Assembly (NCBI GenBank): GCA_029213195.1
Contig: JARGNI010000016.1
Location: forward strand, 1-64,000
Origin: Verrucomicrobiales bacterium
Lineage (GTDB): Bacteria; Verrucomicrobiota; Verrucomicrobiia; Verrucomicrobiales; DEV007
DNA: 64,000 nt
Direction: 5' to 3'
The translations under genes and the position numbers were made by a program. Shown piece by piece: positions 25,828 to 37,200 of this stretch; position 1 is the first letter of the stretch; every line of letters starts with the position of its first letter. The notes beneath the pieces are model-generated. The model did no database searches, was not told the origin of the DNA, and worked only from the letters and a program-made list of their open reading frames with translations.

Positions 25828-27507
25828 TCACCGCGACGTACGTTCCTTCTCCACCAGTTCGTGGAGGAGCAGGTTTCGTCTGTGGGACAGGACTAGGAGA
25901 AAGATGGCAAGCAGGGCATGACTGCAAATCCAGATTCCGAATGCATTTCTGACGTGACTGTAGTTTGCATAGTCGGGTCCACCGAGCATGGTGGTCGGAA
26001 AGTTGAAGAAGGCTCCGAAGGCAGAAAGGCTGGCCAGGTAAATGCCGCCGACCGGCTGCTCGGCGAGGAAAAGAATACCCGCGGCAAGGAGAGGGACAAT
26101 CCAGGCGAACAGCATGGCCAACCACAGAACCCCCTTGCCGAAGAGCTGCAGGGTGGTTCCGAAACAAATGGCTGCGAGAATGCAGATGGAGCACATCACC
26201 AGGCTTGCGTAGCCGGGGAGCGATCGGTCAGGAAAAAAATCGGTCTGAAAAAGCGAATGGGTAAACCAGTACCAGGCCAGTCCTCCGAGCAACCCGATCC
26301 AGAGGGTATGCCACAACCCCGTCTGGGCATCGGCTCCGAATCGTGGACTCCTCTGGCCCTTCTTGTATGCCCTGCGAAGCCCTCTCAGGAAGCCATCGCG
26401 CGTCGGGGTGATGATTTGGATGAGGATGCAGGCGATGATGAATGTGATGATGCCACACGCCGCGGTGATGCCCAAAGCTTCCGAGGGAGTCGCCTGGAGA
26501 CCGGACGGGCGCATGTAGCGTTGGCCGAACTGAGTATTCATCGATGGAAAGATCTGGCCTGAATCCATCAAGGGGAGGGAAGTTCCAAGGAAGAGAACAA
26601 GAATCCCGGAAAAGACAATCAGGGTGAAATTCTTACTCAGGAGGTGCAGGGTCTCTCCCTTCCAGCGACGATACAGAATCAGGGCAAAGGTGAAGATGAG
26701 GAAGCCCTGAACGGCAAGGCCAAAAACGAAAGTCGGAATTTCGAACTGGAAGAAATCGACCGCCTGGAAATTCTCATACCGAGCCAGCAGCTCCGGAGAT
26801 TGATCGTTCTCTAGGGCCAGTCCGGAGCCGTGAAGAATGACAACCGGCCACACTGTCGTGTAAAAGAAGAAGGTATATCCTGACCGGGCCAGAATACCGG
26901 GTAGGACAAAGTTGATGCCAAACACCAATCCCATCGAGAGAACTCCCGCGAGAAGTCTTCGCTTCAATAGGGTTCCGGCCAGCAAGCCGGTCAGGTGGTA
27001 GAGGATGACCGAGACGAAAAAAGTCACGTAGATTTCGAAAACGGCGATGAAAGGAATCTTTCCGACTACGATGCAGAAGATCGCGAAGGGGACGGTGATG
27101 AGGAAGAGCAGGTAGGCCCGAATGGGAGGGCCGAACAAGTATCCGAGTAGCTTTGCCATCGGAGACATTGGCGTGAGGCGCTGGTATTCGACCATCTTCT
27201 CGTCGGCTTCCCTGACATAGGCAAGAGTAGTGGCGCCGGTGCCGAGCAGCATCAGCAAGAAGCCTTGGATCAAAAGGATGGCTCGGAAGGCCCAACGCGC
27301 TGCCTGGACATTGTCCTGTTGACCCAGGTTGCGTGAGCCCACGTAGATGGCAAGGAAGGTGAATGTCACAAAGACCAGCACGGTCACTGCCCAGATCGAG
27401 GTCGAGACAGGGCGAAGCTGGGACCTGGTGTAGCGCCGAAAGATCGGGTTCTCGAAAGGATTCGAGGCCAGGGACGAGGGACGCGCTTTCGGTTCTTCTT
27501 CACTCAT
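25828..27507 (-). CDS. ABC transporter permease (ABC-2-like)
   Basis: Integral membrane protein of 559 residues with around twelve hydrophobic segments, the first near residues 35-55 (SIWAVTVLVFVTFTFLAIYVG). The segment VREADEKMVEYQRLTPMSPMAKLLGYLFGPPIRAY resembles membrane subunits of ABC-2 type exporters. Its start overlaps the end of the ATP-binding gene by eight bases, so the two are coupled. Direction and cargo are unknown; such pairs usually export or handle membrane components. Confidence 0.78.
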   Translation of the reverse strand: MSEEEPKARPSSLASNPFENPIFRRYTRSQLRPVSTSIWAVTVLVFVTFTFLAIYVGSRNLGQQDNVQAARWAFRAILLIQGFLLMLLGTGATTLAYVREADEKMVEYQRLTPMSPMAKLLGYLFGPPIRAYLLFLITVPFAIFCIVVGKIPFIAVFEIYVTFFVSVILYHLTGLLAGTLLKRRLLAGVLSMGLVFGINFVLPGILARSGYTFFFYTTVWPVVILHGSGLALENDQSPELLARYENFQAVDFFQFEIPTFVFGLAVQGFLIFTFALILYRRWKGETLHLLSKNFTLIVFSGILVLFLGTSLPLMDSGQIFPSMNTQFGQRYMRPSGLQATPSEALGITAACGIITFIIACILIQIITPTRDGFLRGLRRAYKKGQRSPRFGADAQTGLWHTLWIGLLGGLAWYWFTHSLFQTDFFPDRSLPGYASLVMCSICILAAICFGTTLQLFGKGVLWLAMLFAWIVPLLAAGILFLAEQPVGGIYLASLSAFGAFFNFPTTMLGGPDYANYSHVRNAFGIWICSHALLAIFLLVLSHRRNLLLHELVEKERTSR

Positions 27508-28435
27508 CGTGATGGTGGTCCGCTTCAGAGAGTTCAAGGAAAATGTCTTCAATCGTGGAGTGTCGCTCCTCGAAGGATCGGATTCTGCATCCGGATTCGA
27601 CGAGTTCTCGGATCAGGTCCGCCTGGTCCTCCGGATTGCCTTCAAAGTCGAATTCCACGAGGTCGCTCGTTTGATCTTTCACGATGAGGTTGGAGACTCG
27701 ATCCGACTTCTTGAGGAGTGCTTCGGTTTTCTCGGTCGACCCGATGATGCGAAGCTCGATCTGGCGATGGGGGCGGCTCATCTGCGAGACGACATCCGCA
27801 ACCGGGCCGGAAGCCACCAATTCGCCTTTCTTCATCAGGCCCACCGAGGTGCACATATCCGCGAGCTCGGACAGGATATGAGAACTGATGATCACCGTCC
27901 TGCCGTCGTCCGCGATCTTTCGGAGTGATTTTCGGAGTCCCGATCTTGCGACGGGGTCCAAGCCGCTGGCCGGTTCGTCGAGGATCATGACCTGCGGTTT
28001 GTGAAGGAGCGACTTTGCGAGGACGAGACGCTGCATCATGCCTCGTGACAGGGTCCTGCAGAAGGCCTTTCGTTTTTCGACGAGATTGACTGCTTCGAGG
28101 CATTCCGTGATGCGGTCTCGCTTCTCCACTCCCTGCAATCCGTATGCCGCAGCGAACATCTCAAGAAACTCTCCGCACTTCAGATCACTGGGCACAGGCG
28201 CAAGATCGGGCATGTAGGCGAGACGGTGCCTCACTTCTTCGGGATGAAGCAAGGCATCGATGCCACAGAGTTCGACTTCTCCGTAGGTGGGCTCCATCAG
28301 CGTCGCGAGAATCTTGAAGGTGCTGGTCTTGCCTGCGCCATTGGGCCCGACCAGGCCATAGACCTCGCCACGAGGGACCTCGAGGTTCAAGTCTCGAACG
28401 GCGTTGGTTTCTCCGTAGTCGACCCGGAGATCCAC
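27500..28435 (-). CDS. ABC transporter ATP-binding protein
   Basis: ATPase of about 311 residues of the ABC-2/CcmA-like type. Walker A GPNGAGKTS, a Q-loop-like region at RLAYMPDL, a degenerate signature LSRGMMQRLVLAKSLL, Walker B VMILDEPASGLDP and H-loop IISSHILSELADM are present. A C-terminal domain of about 80 residues follows. The start is uncertain: the frame is open upstream without a good ATG, so GTG at 28435 is given but up to 30 further residues are possible. It is cotranscribed with the downstream membrane subunit. Confidence 0.86.
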   Translation of the reverse strand: MDLRVDYGETNAVRDLNLEVPRGEVYGLVGPNGAGKTSTFKILATLMEPTYGEVELCGIDALLHPEEVRHRLAYMPDLAPVPSDLKCGEFLEMFAAAYGLQGVEKRDRITECLEAVNLVEKRKAFCRTLSRGMMQRLVLAKSLLHKPQVMILDEPASGLDPVARSGLRKSLRKIADDGRTVIISSHILSELADMCTSVGLMKKGELVASGPVADVVSQMSRPHRQIELRIIGSTEKTEALLKKSDRVSNLIVKDQTSDLVEFDFEGNPEDQADLIRELVESGCRIRSFEERHSTIEDIFLELSEADHHHDE

Positions 28436-28570
28436 GGTGCGAATCGCGAGGGAACGGTCGGAATCGACTTCTGTATTTGAGGCACTGATCTGAGGAGGGT
28501 AGCGAAAATCTCGATCGTGTCGGTACCAAAATCTGGAATCCTGGGGCGTAGTCGGAGAAAAGGGGCGAAA

Positions 28571-31500
28571 TCAGGAACCGGCGTCCGATTCTCCGAAACC
28601 TCCGCCGCCGGGAGTCTCGATGAGAAGGCGATCTCCCTTGACCACCGCCTGGGAATGGATTCCCGGCAGAGATCTTCCGTTGAGCGATTGGCTGCCTGTG
28701 CTTCCGTCGTCGCCGCCTTTCAATCCAAACGGGGTTTCGATACGGTGTTGGGTCAGGAGGGAGATCTGGAGAGGATGGAGGAACTCGATTTCGCGGACGA
28801 CGCCATCGCCTCCCCTCCATTTTCCTTTGCCTCCGGATCCCTCCCGGATCGCGAAGCGATGGAGGCGGATGGGGTAGCGATGCTCCATGATCTCGGGATC
28901 TGTGATCGCTGTATTGGTCATGTGAGTGTGAATCCCGGATGTGCCCTCGTAGCCCTCTCCGGCACCGGACCCGCCCGCGATGGTTTCGTAGTACCCAAAA
29001 GTCTCATCGCCAAAGAGGAAGTTGTTCATTGTACCCTGCGAGCAGGACTGAATTTCGAGGGCTCGGATCAGGGTGTCGACGAGACGTTGGCTGGTCTCGA
29101 CATTGCCACCGACAACGGCAGGGCAGTCACCGGCGCCCTCGAGAAATTCCGGATTGAGAAAGCAGCGAGGCAACGAAATGCGGACGGAGCTCAGCATCCC
29201 TTCGTTCAGGGGAACCGAAGTCTGGGTCCAGAGTCGGAGGACATAGAGAATCGCACTCTGGACGATGGCCGGGGTGGCATGGAGGTTGGCCGGATGAGAA
29301 GTGGTCGTTCCGGCAAAATCGAGGGAAAGAATCCCCGCGGAGTTCTCGATGGAGACGTGGATCTCGGTTCCATCGTCGAGCCGCTCGACCGCCTTTCCGG
29401 AAGCGAAGCCGCTGTGTTGCAGGTGTTCGGTCAGGGCTTCCTCGCTGAGAGTCTTGAGCCACTTCATTTCGGAAAGGATCTTTTCTTCTCCATGCTGAGA
29501 AAGAAGCTCCGTAAACAACTCGGTCCCTCGTCGATTCGAGGCCAGTTGAGCATGGAGGTCGGCGAGATTGTCGCGAAGGTTCCGGGTGGGAAAGGGGGCG
29601 TTCGAAAGCCGGGCTCCGACTTCGTCAAAGCACGACTCGCCAGCCCGGATCAGGTGGGAAGGGGAGAGGACGACACCTTCTTCCTCGAGGCTCTTCGCAT
29701 GGGGTGGCATCGATCCAGGAGTGAGCCCGCCAATCTCAGCGTGGTGGGCGCGGTTGGCCACGAAGGCGACGGGAGCGTCCCTGTTGGCTCCAAAAATGGG
29801 GGTGATCAGGGTCACGTCGGGAAGATGGGATCCTCCGACACCGGGGTGATTCGTGACAATGGTATCTCCGGGGGAAAAGCTGACCTTCTCCGAAACCATT
29901 CGGACACAGAGACCAAGCGCCCCGAGATGAACGGGAATGTGGGGAGCGCTGGTGATGAGATACCCCTCGCCATCGAGAAGAGCGCAGGAGAAGTCGGCGC
30001 GCTCCTTGACGTTGGTGGAGACGGCCGAGCGTTGAAGAAGCGTTCCCATCTCCTCCACGAGATTGTCGAAGCGATGGCGAAACAACTCATGTTCCACCTG
30101 GGCAGGGCGGGACGCCTCGGAAGTCGCTTGTTCTTCTGAGTTCGATTGCAGGAGGAGGGCTCCGTTCTCCTGTGGGACCGCGATCCAGTTCGAGGGGAGA
30201 AAGAGAGTGCTGAAGGGATCCTGGATCACGACGGGTCCGGCGATTGCCATTTTCGGATCGAGGGTTTCTCGATCGAGAAAGGGATCCTGTGGCGGCGAAA
30301 CAACCGGGTTGGGTTCACGACCTGACCCTGTCGACTGACACGGTCGAGGAGCTTTTCGGCCGGTGCCGGCGATGGCTCGGTAGGAGACGACTTCGATGGA
30401 GCGATCTGCAGGAGGAGGGTAGCCGAAGGTCTCTTCGTATTGCCTGCGAAAATGGAGAGGCAGTTCGTCCCCTTGGTGAACGTCGACCGACAGCGTTGCA
30501 TCCTGACCTGAGAGCCGCATCTCGGCGAGGCGTCGGGTGATGGTGCCTTCGGCTCCGATTTCCTGGAGCAATGTCAGGGATCGGCGTTCGACTTCCTCGA
30601 GAACGTTCGCGAGTTGTGGATCGTCGGTGGAGCAATCGACTTGTCTTTCGGAAAAGCGTTCGAGGCTGGCCTGGTCCAGCCCATAGGCGCTCAGGAGGCC
30701 GGCCTCGGCGGGAATGATGATCTCGGAAATGCCGAGACGATCGGCTATCTGGCATGCGTGAAGCGGCCCGGCTCCTCCGAAGGCGAGGAGGGTGTAGGCG
30801 GACGGGTCAGCACCGTCTTCTACCGAAATCGTTCGGATCGCGTCGGCCATCTGCTCGACTGCGATTTCGACCAGTCCGTGGAGAAAGTCGAAGTTCACGG
30901 TTTCGGAGTCCAAACCCGCTTCCGCCTGGAGTTCTCGAGCGGCGCTCTCCGCGGCGCGTCTGTTGTGCTCCGAGATCGGGATTCCGAAATTGTCCGGGTC
31001 GATTCGGCCGAGGAGAAGATTGACGTCGGTCAGGGTCAGCGGGCCGCCTCGGCCATAGCAGGCGGGTCCTGGTGATGCTCCCGCCGACTCAGGGCCGACC
31101 TGGAGCGTGCCGTTCGACCAGTGACAGATCGAACCTCCACCGGCGGCCACGGTTTCAATCTTCAGGGCGGGGGAGAGAAGTCGGGCGTCGCCAACGATTT
31201 GCTCGAATCGATACTGGAATCCGTGATCGTAGCGGGCGACATCCGTACTCGTTCCTCCCATATCGAAAGTGAGGATGCGCTCGCGGTTCAATTCCGCGGC
31301 GACGGCGGCGGCTCCGGAGACTCCGCCGGCAGGTCCGGAGAGCAGCGAATCTTTGGGGGCGTAGGATTCCTGAGTTTCGAGTCCCCCGGCAGAGGTCATC
31401 GTGAGCAGAGAGCTCTCGTCGCCGATGCGGGATCGGACATGATCCAAGAAAGACTGCATCACCGGATGAAGGTAGGCATTGGCGACGGCGGTTTCTGCTC

Positions 31501-32302
31501 TTGGCAGGATCTTGATGAGCGGAGCGAGCTCGGCGCTGGTCGAGACGTGGGTGAACCCAAGGTCGAGAAGGCATTCGCGAAGTTGTTCTTCGTGAGCGGG
31601 ATTCCGATAGCTGTGGAGAAGTCCGATCGCAGCCACGGTGACCCCGGAGGCCAGGCAGGCGATGGCTTGCTCTTTCAAATCCTCGTCGAGCACCAGGGGG
31701 GTGAGGATCTTTCCCTCAGCATCGAGTCGCTCGGTCACCTCCACGACCGATTCGTAGAGAGAGGGCGGTCGCTGATGTTCGAGCGCAAAAAGATCGGGAC
31801 GGCGTTGGTCGCGGATCGTGAGAAGATCGCGGAAACCGTGGGTCGTGAAAAAGGCGAGCCGAGCGCCTTTTCGTTCCAGGAGGGCGTTGGTGCCCCGGGT
31901 CGTCGCGAGCCGGAAATCGAGGAGAGGGAATTCCTCGTCGAGAGCCGTGCCGGTGAGGAGACGGGCTCCGAGCACAGGTGCCTCTTCCCTCGTGAAGAGA
32001 TCGACCGAATCGGCCTCTGGAATGGGACGTGAGAGCATCACCCGGCCGGTGGCCGCCTCGAAGGAAAGCACAAGGGCGGTCTCTCCCCCTGACTCGATCT
32101 TGTAGCCGGTGAAAAAGGAATCGCCGACTTCCCAGCTCGGGGGGATCGTGAGCTGGGCCGAGGTGTCGGAAATCCAGCGAGGAGCGGCGACACGGAGACG
32201 ACCCGACGAGAGGACTTTGACCAATCGGGGAGATGCGGATCCATCGGCGAGCCCCCAGCAATCGGTAAAGGTCCCGCCGGTATCGACGCGAATAGAATAC
32301 AT
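28571..32302 (-). CDS. 5-oxoprolinase-type hydantoinase (fused HyuA-HyuB)
   Basis: Large protein of 1243 residues combining both hydantoinase/oxoprolinase subunits. The N-terminal HyuA-like half begins RVDTGGTFTDCWG and contains TTRGTNALLERKG, LLSGPAGGVSGA, FDMGGTSTDVARYD and LAFGGAGPLHA. The C-terminal HyuB half begins near residue 740 with FRHRFDNLVEEMGTLLQRSAVS and has FSPGDTIVTNHPGVGGSHLPDVTLITP, AGGSGAGEGYEGTSGIHTHMTNT and TPGGGGFGE. The family cleaves 5-oxoproline or hydantoins with ATP. Full length matches eukaryote-like fused 5-oxoprolinases, so an intact cytoplasmic enzyme is expected. The exact substrate is inferred. Confidence 0.92.
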   Translation of the reverse strand: MYSIRVDTGGTFTDCWGLADGSASPRLVKVLSSGRLRVAAPRWISDTSAQLTIPPSWEVGDSFFTGYKIESGGETALVLSFEAATGRVMLSRPIPEADSVDLFTREEAPVLGARLLTGTALDEEFPLLDFRLATTRGTNALLERKGARLAFFTTHGFRDLLTIRDQRRPDLFALEHQRPPSLYESVVEVTERLDAEGKILTPLVLDEDLKEQAIACLASGVTVAAIGLLHSYRNPAHEEQLRECLLDLGFTHVSTSAELAPLIKILPRAETAVANAYLHPVMQSFLDHVRSRIGDESSLLTMTSAGGLETQESYAPKDSLLSGPAGGVSGAAAVAAELNRERILTFDMGGTSTDVARYDHGFQYRFEQIVGDARLLSPALKIETVAAGGGSICHWSNGTLQVGPESAGASPGPACYGRGGPLTLTDVNLLLGRIDPDNFGIPISEHNRRAAESAARELQAEAGLDSETVNFDFLHGLVEIAVEQMADAIRTISVEDGADPSAYTLLAFGGAGPLHACQIADRLGISEIIIPAEAGLLSAYGLDQASLERFSERQVDCSTDDPQLANVLEEVERRSLTLLQEIGAEGTITRRLAEMRLSGQDATLSVDVHQGDELPLHFRRQYEETFGYPPPADRSIEVVSYRAIAGTGRKAPRPCQSTGSGREPNPVVSPPQDPFLDRETLDPKMAIAGPVVIQDPFSTLFLPSNWIAVPQENGALLLQSNSEEQATSEASRPAQVEHELFRHRFDNLVEEMGTLLQRSAVSTNVKERADFSCALLDGEGYLITSAPHIPVHLGALGLCVRMVSEKVSFSPGDTIVTNHPGVGGSHLPDVTLITPIFGANRDAPVAFVANRAHHAEIGGLTPGSMPPHAKSLEEEGVVLSPSHLIRAGESCFDEVGARLSNAPFPTRNLRDNLADLHAQLASNRRGTELFTELLSQHGEEKILSEMKWLKTLSEEALTEHLQHSGFASGKAVERLDDGTEIHVSIENSAGILSLDFAGTTTSHPANLHATPAIVQSAILYVLRLWTQTSVPLNEGMLSSVRISLPRCFLNPEFLEGAGDCPAVVGGNVETSQRLVDTLIRALEIQSCSQGTMNNFLFGDETFGYYETIAGGSGAGEGYEGTSGIHTHMTNTAITDPEIMEHRYPIRLHRFAIREGSGGKGKWRGGDGVVREIEFLHPLQISLLTQHRIETPFGLKGGDDGSTGSQSLNGRSLPGIHSQAVVKGDRLLIETPGGGGFGESDAGS

Positions 32303-32374
32303 CGCAGGAGGTTGAACTCCGTGAGGCGCGTCGTCAAACGAGTTTGGCGGGATGGGGCGGCTGTGATCCGTAGA

Positions 32375-34210
32375 TCAGGAGCCCTTCTTCTTGTCCTTGG
32401 TCGGATCGTAGAAGATGCGGATGTCCGCCTCGGTCGTGCCGAGGATCTCCTGAGCTCTCTTCAGCGCGTTGCGAGTCGAGAGATTCGGATTCTTCGGATT
32501 GTTGAGAAAGATGTTTTCGCGACCGATCAAGCGAACCGATCCAGCATTCTTGAGGACTCGGTAGACATCCTTGGTCGCACCGCTGATGATGACATTGCGT
32601 TCCTTTGCGTTGAGGAAATTGACCAGTTCCTCGAGGGCGACCACGCTTGTGGCATCGAGGTGACGGGCATTTTTCAGCCGCAGGATGATGACCTTGAGGT
32701 CGGGATCGAGGGACGTCTTCTGGATTTGGGTCCGAAAGAGCTCCGAAGCCCCAAAGAAGAGATCGCCTTCGACATGGACGATGGAAATCGCAGGCATGGG
32801 GCGGGCTCGTTTTTCTCCCGCTTCCCGAAGCTCGCCCTGCTCCGAGAACTCGTATTCGGTGAGGTAGGGGCGGCTGGCGGCCCGGAGGTAGAGCATGATC
32901 GAGATTCCGACGCCGAGGAAGATGGCGACGTTGAGAGGCATGACCAACGCGGCAACAAAGGTAGTGATGAGAACCGCCGCATCCGAGGAGGTGGCGTAGA
33001 GGGAGATGCGAATGTGATGACGATTGATGACGGAGGCGGCGATACACATCACGAGCATGGCAAGCGCGGACTTGGGAACGTGGACCATGAAGTCGCCGAG
33101 AAGGAGCAGGCCGACGACACAGAGAAGGCCACTGATGATGCTGGAGAGTCGCGAGACGGCTCCGCTCGAGAAGTTCAGGGCCGAGCGGGTCAGGGAACCG
33201 GAGGCAGGCATACCCCCGGTGACCGAGGCGGCGAGGTTGGCGACCCCGACACTGAGCATGTCCTGATTGACATCGGGTCGATCCCCAACCCGGCTGGCGA
33301 GGGTCTTCGACATCACGGAATTCTCGAGGGCGGCGAGAAAGGCGATGGAGAAGGCCAGTCCGATGAGGCGCGAAACATCGGTAAAAAAGCCACGAGGGCT
33401 GATCTCCGGGAGTTTCGGTTTCAGATCCGACACGGAAAAGGCTTCGAAGGTCGCGACCTCCCAGCCGGAGAAACGATGGAGAAAGTAGTAGGCCGTCGAG
33501 ATCAGGATCAGGGTGATCGCAAAAACGGGGAGCTTGGGGAGTTTCTTCTGAAGAACAAACCAGATGAGAAAGGTCGCGACTCCCAGCGTGGCAGGTTGCC
33601 ACTGGGTTTCGTCCAGTTCTCCCGTTGTTCTCTGGAGGATGGTGAAGAATGTCTTGGGGCCATCCGAGGTTGTTTCGGGAAGCTCGATGCCAAGGACATG
33701 TCGGACCTGGTTTGCGATGATGAGGACAGCGGCCCCCGTGATGTACCCGACGACGACCGATCGGCTCACATACTGGACGAGTTCGGCGACGCGAAAGAGC
33801 GCTCCGATCGTGAGAAGGATTCCGACGAAGAGCACCAGCATCGGGAGATAGAACAAGCGGTCCGACATCGAGAAGGCCGCGAAACTGGAGAACAGCATGA
33901 ACGCCGTCGCGTTCGTCGGACCAAGGATCGTGTGCCGGGAGCCGGAGAAAATGGGGGCTACGAGGGTGGCGATCGCACCTGAAATGATCCCATACTGGAT
34001 GGGAAGATCTGCGATGACCGCATAGGCCATCCCCTGGGGGAAGGCGAGAAGCGCGACATTCAGTCCGGCCGTCGAATCCGCGCGGAGGCTGGACGCATTG
34101 TAGCCTCGAAACCCTTTCCGGATCGGGAAGAGGTCGATGGAATTGCCGGCGACGAATTCACCGACGCGACTTCCCAGTCTTCTCCACCACCAACGGACCT
34201 TTCTATTCAT
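32375..34210 (-). CDS. SulP/SLC26 family anion transporter with STAS domain
   Basis: Inner-membrane transporter of 611 residues. The N-terminal half has ten or more hydrophobic segments and the family segments LNVALLAFPQGMAYAVIADLPIQYGI, FSGSRHTILGPTNATAFM and VGVANLAASVTGGMPASGSLTRSALNFSSGAVSRLSSI. The C-terminal STAS domain (about 475-590) includes LKVIILRLKNARHLDATSVVALEELVNFL. Substrates of the family include sulfate, bicarbonate and other anions; selenate cannot be excluded but nothing specific supports it. It lies 72 bases upstream of the oxoprolinase gene on the same strand. Confidence 0.92.
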   Translation of the reverse strand: MNRKVRWWWRRLGSRVGEFVAGNSIDLFPIRKGFRGYNASSLRADSTAGLNVALLAFPQGMAYAVIADLPIQYGIISGAIATLVAPIFSGSRHTILGPTNATAFMLFSSFAAFSMSDRLFYLPMLVLFVGILLTIGALFRVAELVQYVSRSVVVGYITGAAVLIIANQVRHVLGIELPETTSDGPKTFFTILQRTTGELDETQWQPATLGVATFLIWFVLQKKLPKLPVFAITLILISTAYYFLHRFSGWEVATFEAFSVSDLKPKLPEISPRGFFTDVSRLIGLAFSIAFLAALENSVMSKTLASRVGDRPDVNQDMLSVGVANLAASVTGGMPASGSLTRSALNFSSGAVSRLSSIISGLLCVVGLLLLGDFMVHVPKSALAMLVMCIAASVINRHHIRISLYATSSDAAVLITTFVAALVMPLNVAIFLGVGISIMLYLRAASRPYLTEYEFSEQGELREAGEKRARPMPAISIVHVEGDLFFGASELFRTQIQKTSLDPDLKVIILRLKNARHLDATSVVALEELVNFLNAKERNVIISGATKDVYRVLKNAGSVRLIGRENIFLNNPKNPNLSTRNALKRAQEILGTTEADIRIFYDPTKDKKKGS

Positions 34211-34267
34211 ACAAGCTAGAGATAGCGTTTACTATCGCGATCGGATCTAGCAAGTCGAATCTCGAAT

Positions 34268-37200
34268 CTATTCCTCTCCGGAATGGTCTTTTTCGTGGCT
34301 CCTCGTGATCCACTTGAGGTTGAAGCGATTGCTGAAATCTTCCAGCATGAGGTAAAGACAGGGAATCAGGATGAGGGTAATCAGGGTCGCAAAGAGAATT
34401 CCATAGCTGAGCGATACTGCCATGGGGATGAGAAATCGAGCCTGCACATCCGTTTCGAGAAGCATCGGGGTGAGGCCCGCGAAGGTGGTCAGCGAGGTCA
34501 GGATGATGGGGCGAAAACGTGCCGCACCAGCTTCCCAGGCCGCTTCGTGAATGGAGAGCCCGGCTTTGACGTGACGATTGACGTAGTCGACGAGGACGAG
34601 GCTGTCGTTCACCACGACTCCGGCGAGGGCGACGATGCCACACATGCTCATGATGCTGAAATTGAAGCCGAGAAGGAGGTGTCCCACGATGGCTCCCACG
34701 AGCCCGAAGGGGATGACGCTCATCACGATCATGGGCTGGACATAGGAACGCAGCGGGATCGCCATAAGGACATACATCCCGAGAAGAGCGAGGAGGGCCT
34801 TCTGTCCCATCTCGGTCATCGATTGCTTCTGATCCTTTTGTTCGCCTTCGAAACTGTAGCGAACCCCGGGATATTTTTCCTGGATCCTCACGAGGGCTCC
34901 TTTCTCGATTTCAGGAAGAGGCGGTTTCCCAGCCTTCTCCCGAAACCAATTGATCACATTGCGCCTCCAAAGTTGCCCCGTGTTTTCGGCCCTGGCACCA
35001 GCCGTGAGCGAGCGAACGATCTCCGTGGCATTGGCACCGAGAGCCTTGTCGACATCGGCGGTGATCCGAATCGCTCGTTGCTGGTCCGTGCGCTGGATCG
35101 TGGCGTTGGAGCGACCAAATTCAGCGCTGGCGACTTCGGAGAAGGGGACTTCCGATCCGTCGGGAAGCCGAATCTTCATGTTCTCGAGGTCGGCAAGAGA
35201 GGTGCGTTCGTCGCGGGGATACCGGACAAAGACTTTCACCTCATCCTTCCCTCTCTGGAGGCGCTGGATCTCATCTCCATAAAATCCCTGGCGAACCTGT
35301 CGGGCAACGTCCTCGAGACGCAGCCCAAGGGATTTGCCCGAGGGGAGAAGGTCGAGTTTGAGTTCCCGTTTTCCTTCGATGTCGGAGTCCGAAAGATCGA
35401 TCAGACCGGTGAAAGCGCGAAGGGCTGCCTTGGCTTCGTCGGTCGCGGCGCGGAGTTGCTCGAAGTCGTCGCCGACCATCTCGAGATCGATCGCGTTGCC
35501 TCCCGAGGCGGACTCGGCGGCGAAGATGAGCTCCACGGTTCCCGGAACCGGGCCGACGAGCTCGCGCCACTTGGAGACAATATCCTCCCCGGTGTATTTC
35601 CTTTCGATGGAAGGGACCAGTTCGAGGGTGACCTCTCCGATATTGGTGCCCTTGGGTTGGCCTCCGGATCCCTCCATCCCCTGGAGGAGCGGTTGCGTCC
35701 CGACGCTGGCGAGCTTGTGACGGATCAGGGGATCTCCCCCGAGTTCCTCTTCGAGAACAGAGGCCTTCGATTCGATGAGTCGGATGACTTCCTCGGTTCG
35801 CTCGAAAGAAACTCCCTGGGCCATTTTCACCTTGGCATTGACCACATCGGTTTCGACTTCGGGAAAGAAGACAAACTTGATCCAGCCGGAAGCGATCGTC
35901 CCGACGGTGATGATGAGGAGAGCGACAAAGCCGGCGAGAACGACATACCGAAACTCCAGGGCTTTCTTCAAAACAGGGCGATAAAAACGATCCACGAACT
36001 TTTCGAGGCCGCGGGCAAAGATGTGCTGAAAGCGGAGAATGGGGCCAGGTTCGCCTTGTTCACTCGCGGATTTGAGTAGGGCAAGGTGAGAGGGCAGGAT
36101 CAGCTTGGATTGGAAGAGAGAGAAAATCAGCGTGGGGATCACGATGAGAGGAATGTTAGGCCAGATTTTTCCGCTCACTCCACTAAGTCCCAGCATGGGG
36201 GTGAAGGCCATCGCGGTGGTGATGACGCCAAAGGTGACGACGATGCCGACTTCCCGTGTGCCCCGGGGGGCCGCGAGTCGAGGATGTTCGCCTTTTCTCA
36301 TGCGGCTGTAGACGCTTTCTCCGACAACAATGGCGTCATCGACGACGATTCCGAGGACGAGGATGAAAGCGAAAAGCGAGATCATGTTGATCGAGATGCC
36401 GGTGTAGGGCATCAGGGTAATCGCTCCTGCAAAGGAGACGGGAATTCCGATCGAAACGAGAAGTGCGAGGCTGGGGCGCAGGAAAAGCGTGAGGACAAGG
36501 GCGACGAGGAGAAGCCCGAAAATTCCGTTCTTGGCGAGAAGTTTGAGACGACCGGAGAGATAGACGGAATCGTCCTTCCAGATCGCGAGGGTGACGCCTT
36601 CGGGAACCAGTGACGAAGCCTCCTCGTCGATGAATTTCTTCACCGTATCCGCGATCTTGATGGTGTCCTCATTTCCGATCCGGAAGACATTGATGAGAAT
36701 CGCCGGGGTGTTGTCGAACTGGGCATCGATCCGGTCTTCTTCGAAGCCGTCTCGGATCTGGGCAATCTCAGCGAGGACGACGGTGGATCCATCCGGACGG
36801 GTGATGACGGGAATGTCGCGAAAGTCTTCCTGGTTGTAACGACGTCTTTCGGTTCGCAGGAGAACCTCGCCGGCCCGGGTTCGGACCGAGCCTCCCGGGA
36901 GGTCGAGAGACGCCTTTCGAACGGCCATGGCAACACTGTCGAAGCTGATTCCATATTGGCGTAGTGTTTCCTCGGAAACCTCGATGGAGATTTCGTAGTC
37001 GCGGGCTCCGGCGATGACGGCCTGGGTGATACTGGACGAACCGCCGTTGTAGGTGAGTAGACCTGTCCGAACCTTCTCGGCGATGGCTCTCAGAGTGGCC
37101 TCATCGGTTTCCGCCGAAACCGCGATGCTGAGCACCTGGGCCTTGATGAGGAGTTCTTCGAGCAGGGGTTCTTCGGCTTCTTCCGCGATATTCTGGATCG

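Noticed and set aside
28517-36079. Long plus-strand open frames (540, 556 and 598 codons) opposite the oxoprolinase, SulP and RND genes
   Set aside because: All are antisense to well-supported genes, have low-complexity charged sequence and no signal or domain.
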